The notes below the pieces were generated by a model. The model did not search any database. It was not told the DNA's origin and worked only from the letters and a program-made list of their open reading frames with translations. From Actinomycetes bacterium (lineage in GTDB: Bacteria > Actinomycetota > Actinomycetes > Actinomycetales > Cellulomonadaceae): a DNA stretch of 7,219 nucleotides. The stretch is taken from the NCBI GenBank assembly GCA_021793115.1, contig JAJYTJ010000183.1, positions 1 through 7,219 of the forward strand, read 5' to 3'. A program made the position numbers and the translations under genes. Positions 6,915 to 7,219 of the stretch are shown here, piece by piece (the stretch's first letter is position 1; each line of letters opens with the position of its first letter).

Positions 6915-6938
6915 CCGGGGGACATATGTCCGGGGGAC
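6915..6938. promoter_or_regulatory. Palindrome with flanking direct repeats, DosR/DevR-like candidate operator
   Basis: GGACATATGTCC (6920-6931) is a perfect 12-bp palindrome embedded in a direct repeat of CCGGGGGAC (6915-6923 and 6930-6938, 15-bp period). Against the 14-base core of the mycobacterial DosR hypoxia motif (GGGACTWWAGTCCC), bases 6919-6932 match at 11 positions. It sits about 75-90 bp before the TM1266 start, a reasonable place for an activator. The assignment to a DosR-type regulator is inference; the dyad itself is directly visible. Confidence 0.5.
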
Positions 6939-6993
6939 GGGCCGGATCGCGCTGGGAGCATCGTCGCGTCAGTCCAGACCACATCTGATTCAC

Positions 6994-6998
6994 GGGAG
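6994..6998 (+). promoter_or_regulatory. Ribosome binding site of the TM1266-family gene
   Basis: GGGAG ends six bases before GTG 7005. It decides the start of the last gene, whose N-terminal MEKRLGVV then matches the usual family start. Confidence 0.7.
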
Positions 6999-7004
6999 CG
7001 TCCG

Positions 7005-7219
7005 GTGGAGAAGAGACTTGGTGTGGTGTCGATCATCGTGGAGCGGTCGGTCGCCCCCGTCGATGACGTCAATGACCTGCTCTCGCAGTTCAGCGACGGG
7101 ATCATCGGACGGCTCGGGCTTCCCCACCCGGCGCGCGGCGTGAACATCATCACCGTCGTCGTCGACACCTCCGTCGAGCGCGTCTCCGCGCTCACGGGCA
7201 AGTTGGGCAAGCTCCCCGG
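7005..7219 (+). CDS. TM1266-family putative iron-only hydrogenase system regulator (partial, 3' end missing)
   Basis: From GTG 7005 the frame is open to the window edge, giving 71 residues of a family whose members are about 80 long. Recognisable family features are the start MEKRLGVVSIIVE, the centre DGIIGRLGLP, and the C-terminal part GVNIITVVVDTSVERVSALTGKLGKLPG. Together these match the small ACT/NikR-C-like TM1266 family, named for a Thermotoga protein and typically encoded beside [FeFe]-hydrogenase and its HydE/HydF/HydG maturases. The family is called a putative regulator from genome context; its mechanism is not established. The protein has no DNA-binding domain of its own. A GGGAG Shine-Dalgarno supports the start, and a DosR-like palindrome lies upstream. 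Maturase or hydrogenase genes would be expected just beyond the window. Only about 10 residues are missing. Confidence 0.85.
   Translation, partial: MEKRLGVVSIIVERSVAPVDDVNDLLSQFSDGIIGRLGLPHPARGVNIITVVVDTSVERVSALTGKLGKLP

Larger units (their letters stand above)
6663..7004. other. Intergenic region between divergent Nudix and TM1266 genes
   Basis: About 340 bp with no convincing gene. Open frames exist on both strands but have no family resemblance and look like GC-driven shadows. It holds the Nudix-side inverted repeat (6683-6714). A small dyad, GCCCG-C-CGGGC (6837-6847), is flanked by CGAAA (6832-6836) and TTTCG (6859-6863). The hydrogenase-side palindrome (6915-6938) and the RBS of the last gene complete it. 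No tRNA or riboswitch fold was recognised. Confidence 0.6.

Noticed and set aside
6713..7210. Minus-strand open frame covering the last intergenic region and the TM1266 gene
   Set aside because: Ser/Thr/Pro-rich with no recognisable motif, and it is the reverse of the recognisable TM1266 protein over much of its length.
1..7219. CRISPR arrays, insertion sequences, tRNA or rRNA genes
   Set aside because: I saw no regularly spaced direct repeats, transposase motifs with terminal repeats, or tRNA/rRNA signatures on either strand.

Overview
The window is very GC-rich (third codon positions are almost all G or C). It has short intergenic gaps, stop-start GTGA overlaps and GTG starts, all typical of a high-GC actinomycete. 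The gene content is a copper/cytochrome oxidase assembly operon, a ClC transporter, a MarR regulator and the start of an [FeFe]-hydrogenase-type locus. This would suit a facultatively anaerobic actinobacterium such as a Cellulomonas relative. That placement is inference; no rRNA or other marker is present.

Layout. Positions 1-138 hold the probable 3' end of an unidentified plus-strand gene. A gap with a terminator-like hairpin leads to a plus-strand, three-gene, translationally coupled copper operon at 313-3655: ycnI-like (DUF1775), copC-like, and a fused copD-ctaG membrane protein. A convergent gap of about 70 bp, rich in inverted repeats, separates this from a minus-strand ClC chloride transporter (3729-5600) with a degenerate CBS region and a C-terminal RCK_C/TrkA_C-like domain. 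A divergent MarR-family gene (5655-6134) is separated from clc by about 54 bp containing nested TGCAA/TTGCA inverted repeats, a strong candidate operator. A minus-strand Nudix hydrolase (6156-6662) is convergent with marR. After about 340 bp of intergenic DNA, the window ends inside a plus-strand gene starting at GTG 7005. It encodes a TM1266-family protein, a small family linked to the iron-only hydrogenase system.

How the genes fit together. YcnI and CopC are exported proteins whose predicted mature N-termini are both histidine, as expected for N-terminal-amine copper sites. CopD-CtaG is the polytopic partner thought to move copper across the membrane and deliver it to haem-copper oxidase. 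The ClC gene and marR look like a transporter/regulator pair sharing one operator. The TM1266 gene is probably the first gene of a hydrogenase or maturation cluster continuing beyond the window. Its upstream region carries a GGACATATGTCC palindrome resembling a DosR/DevR-type hypoxia operator. That is the most interesting observation here, together with the marR/clc operator and an isoleucine in the ClC at the usual proton-glutamate position.
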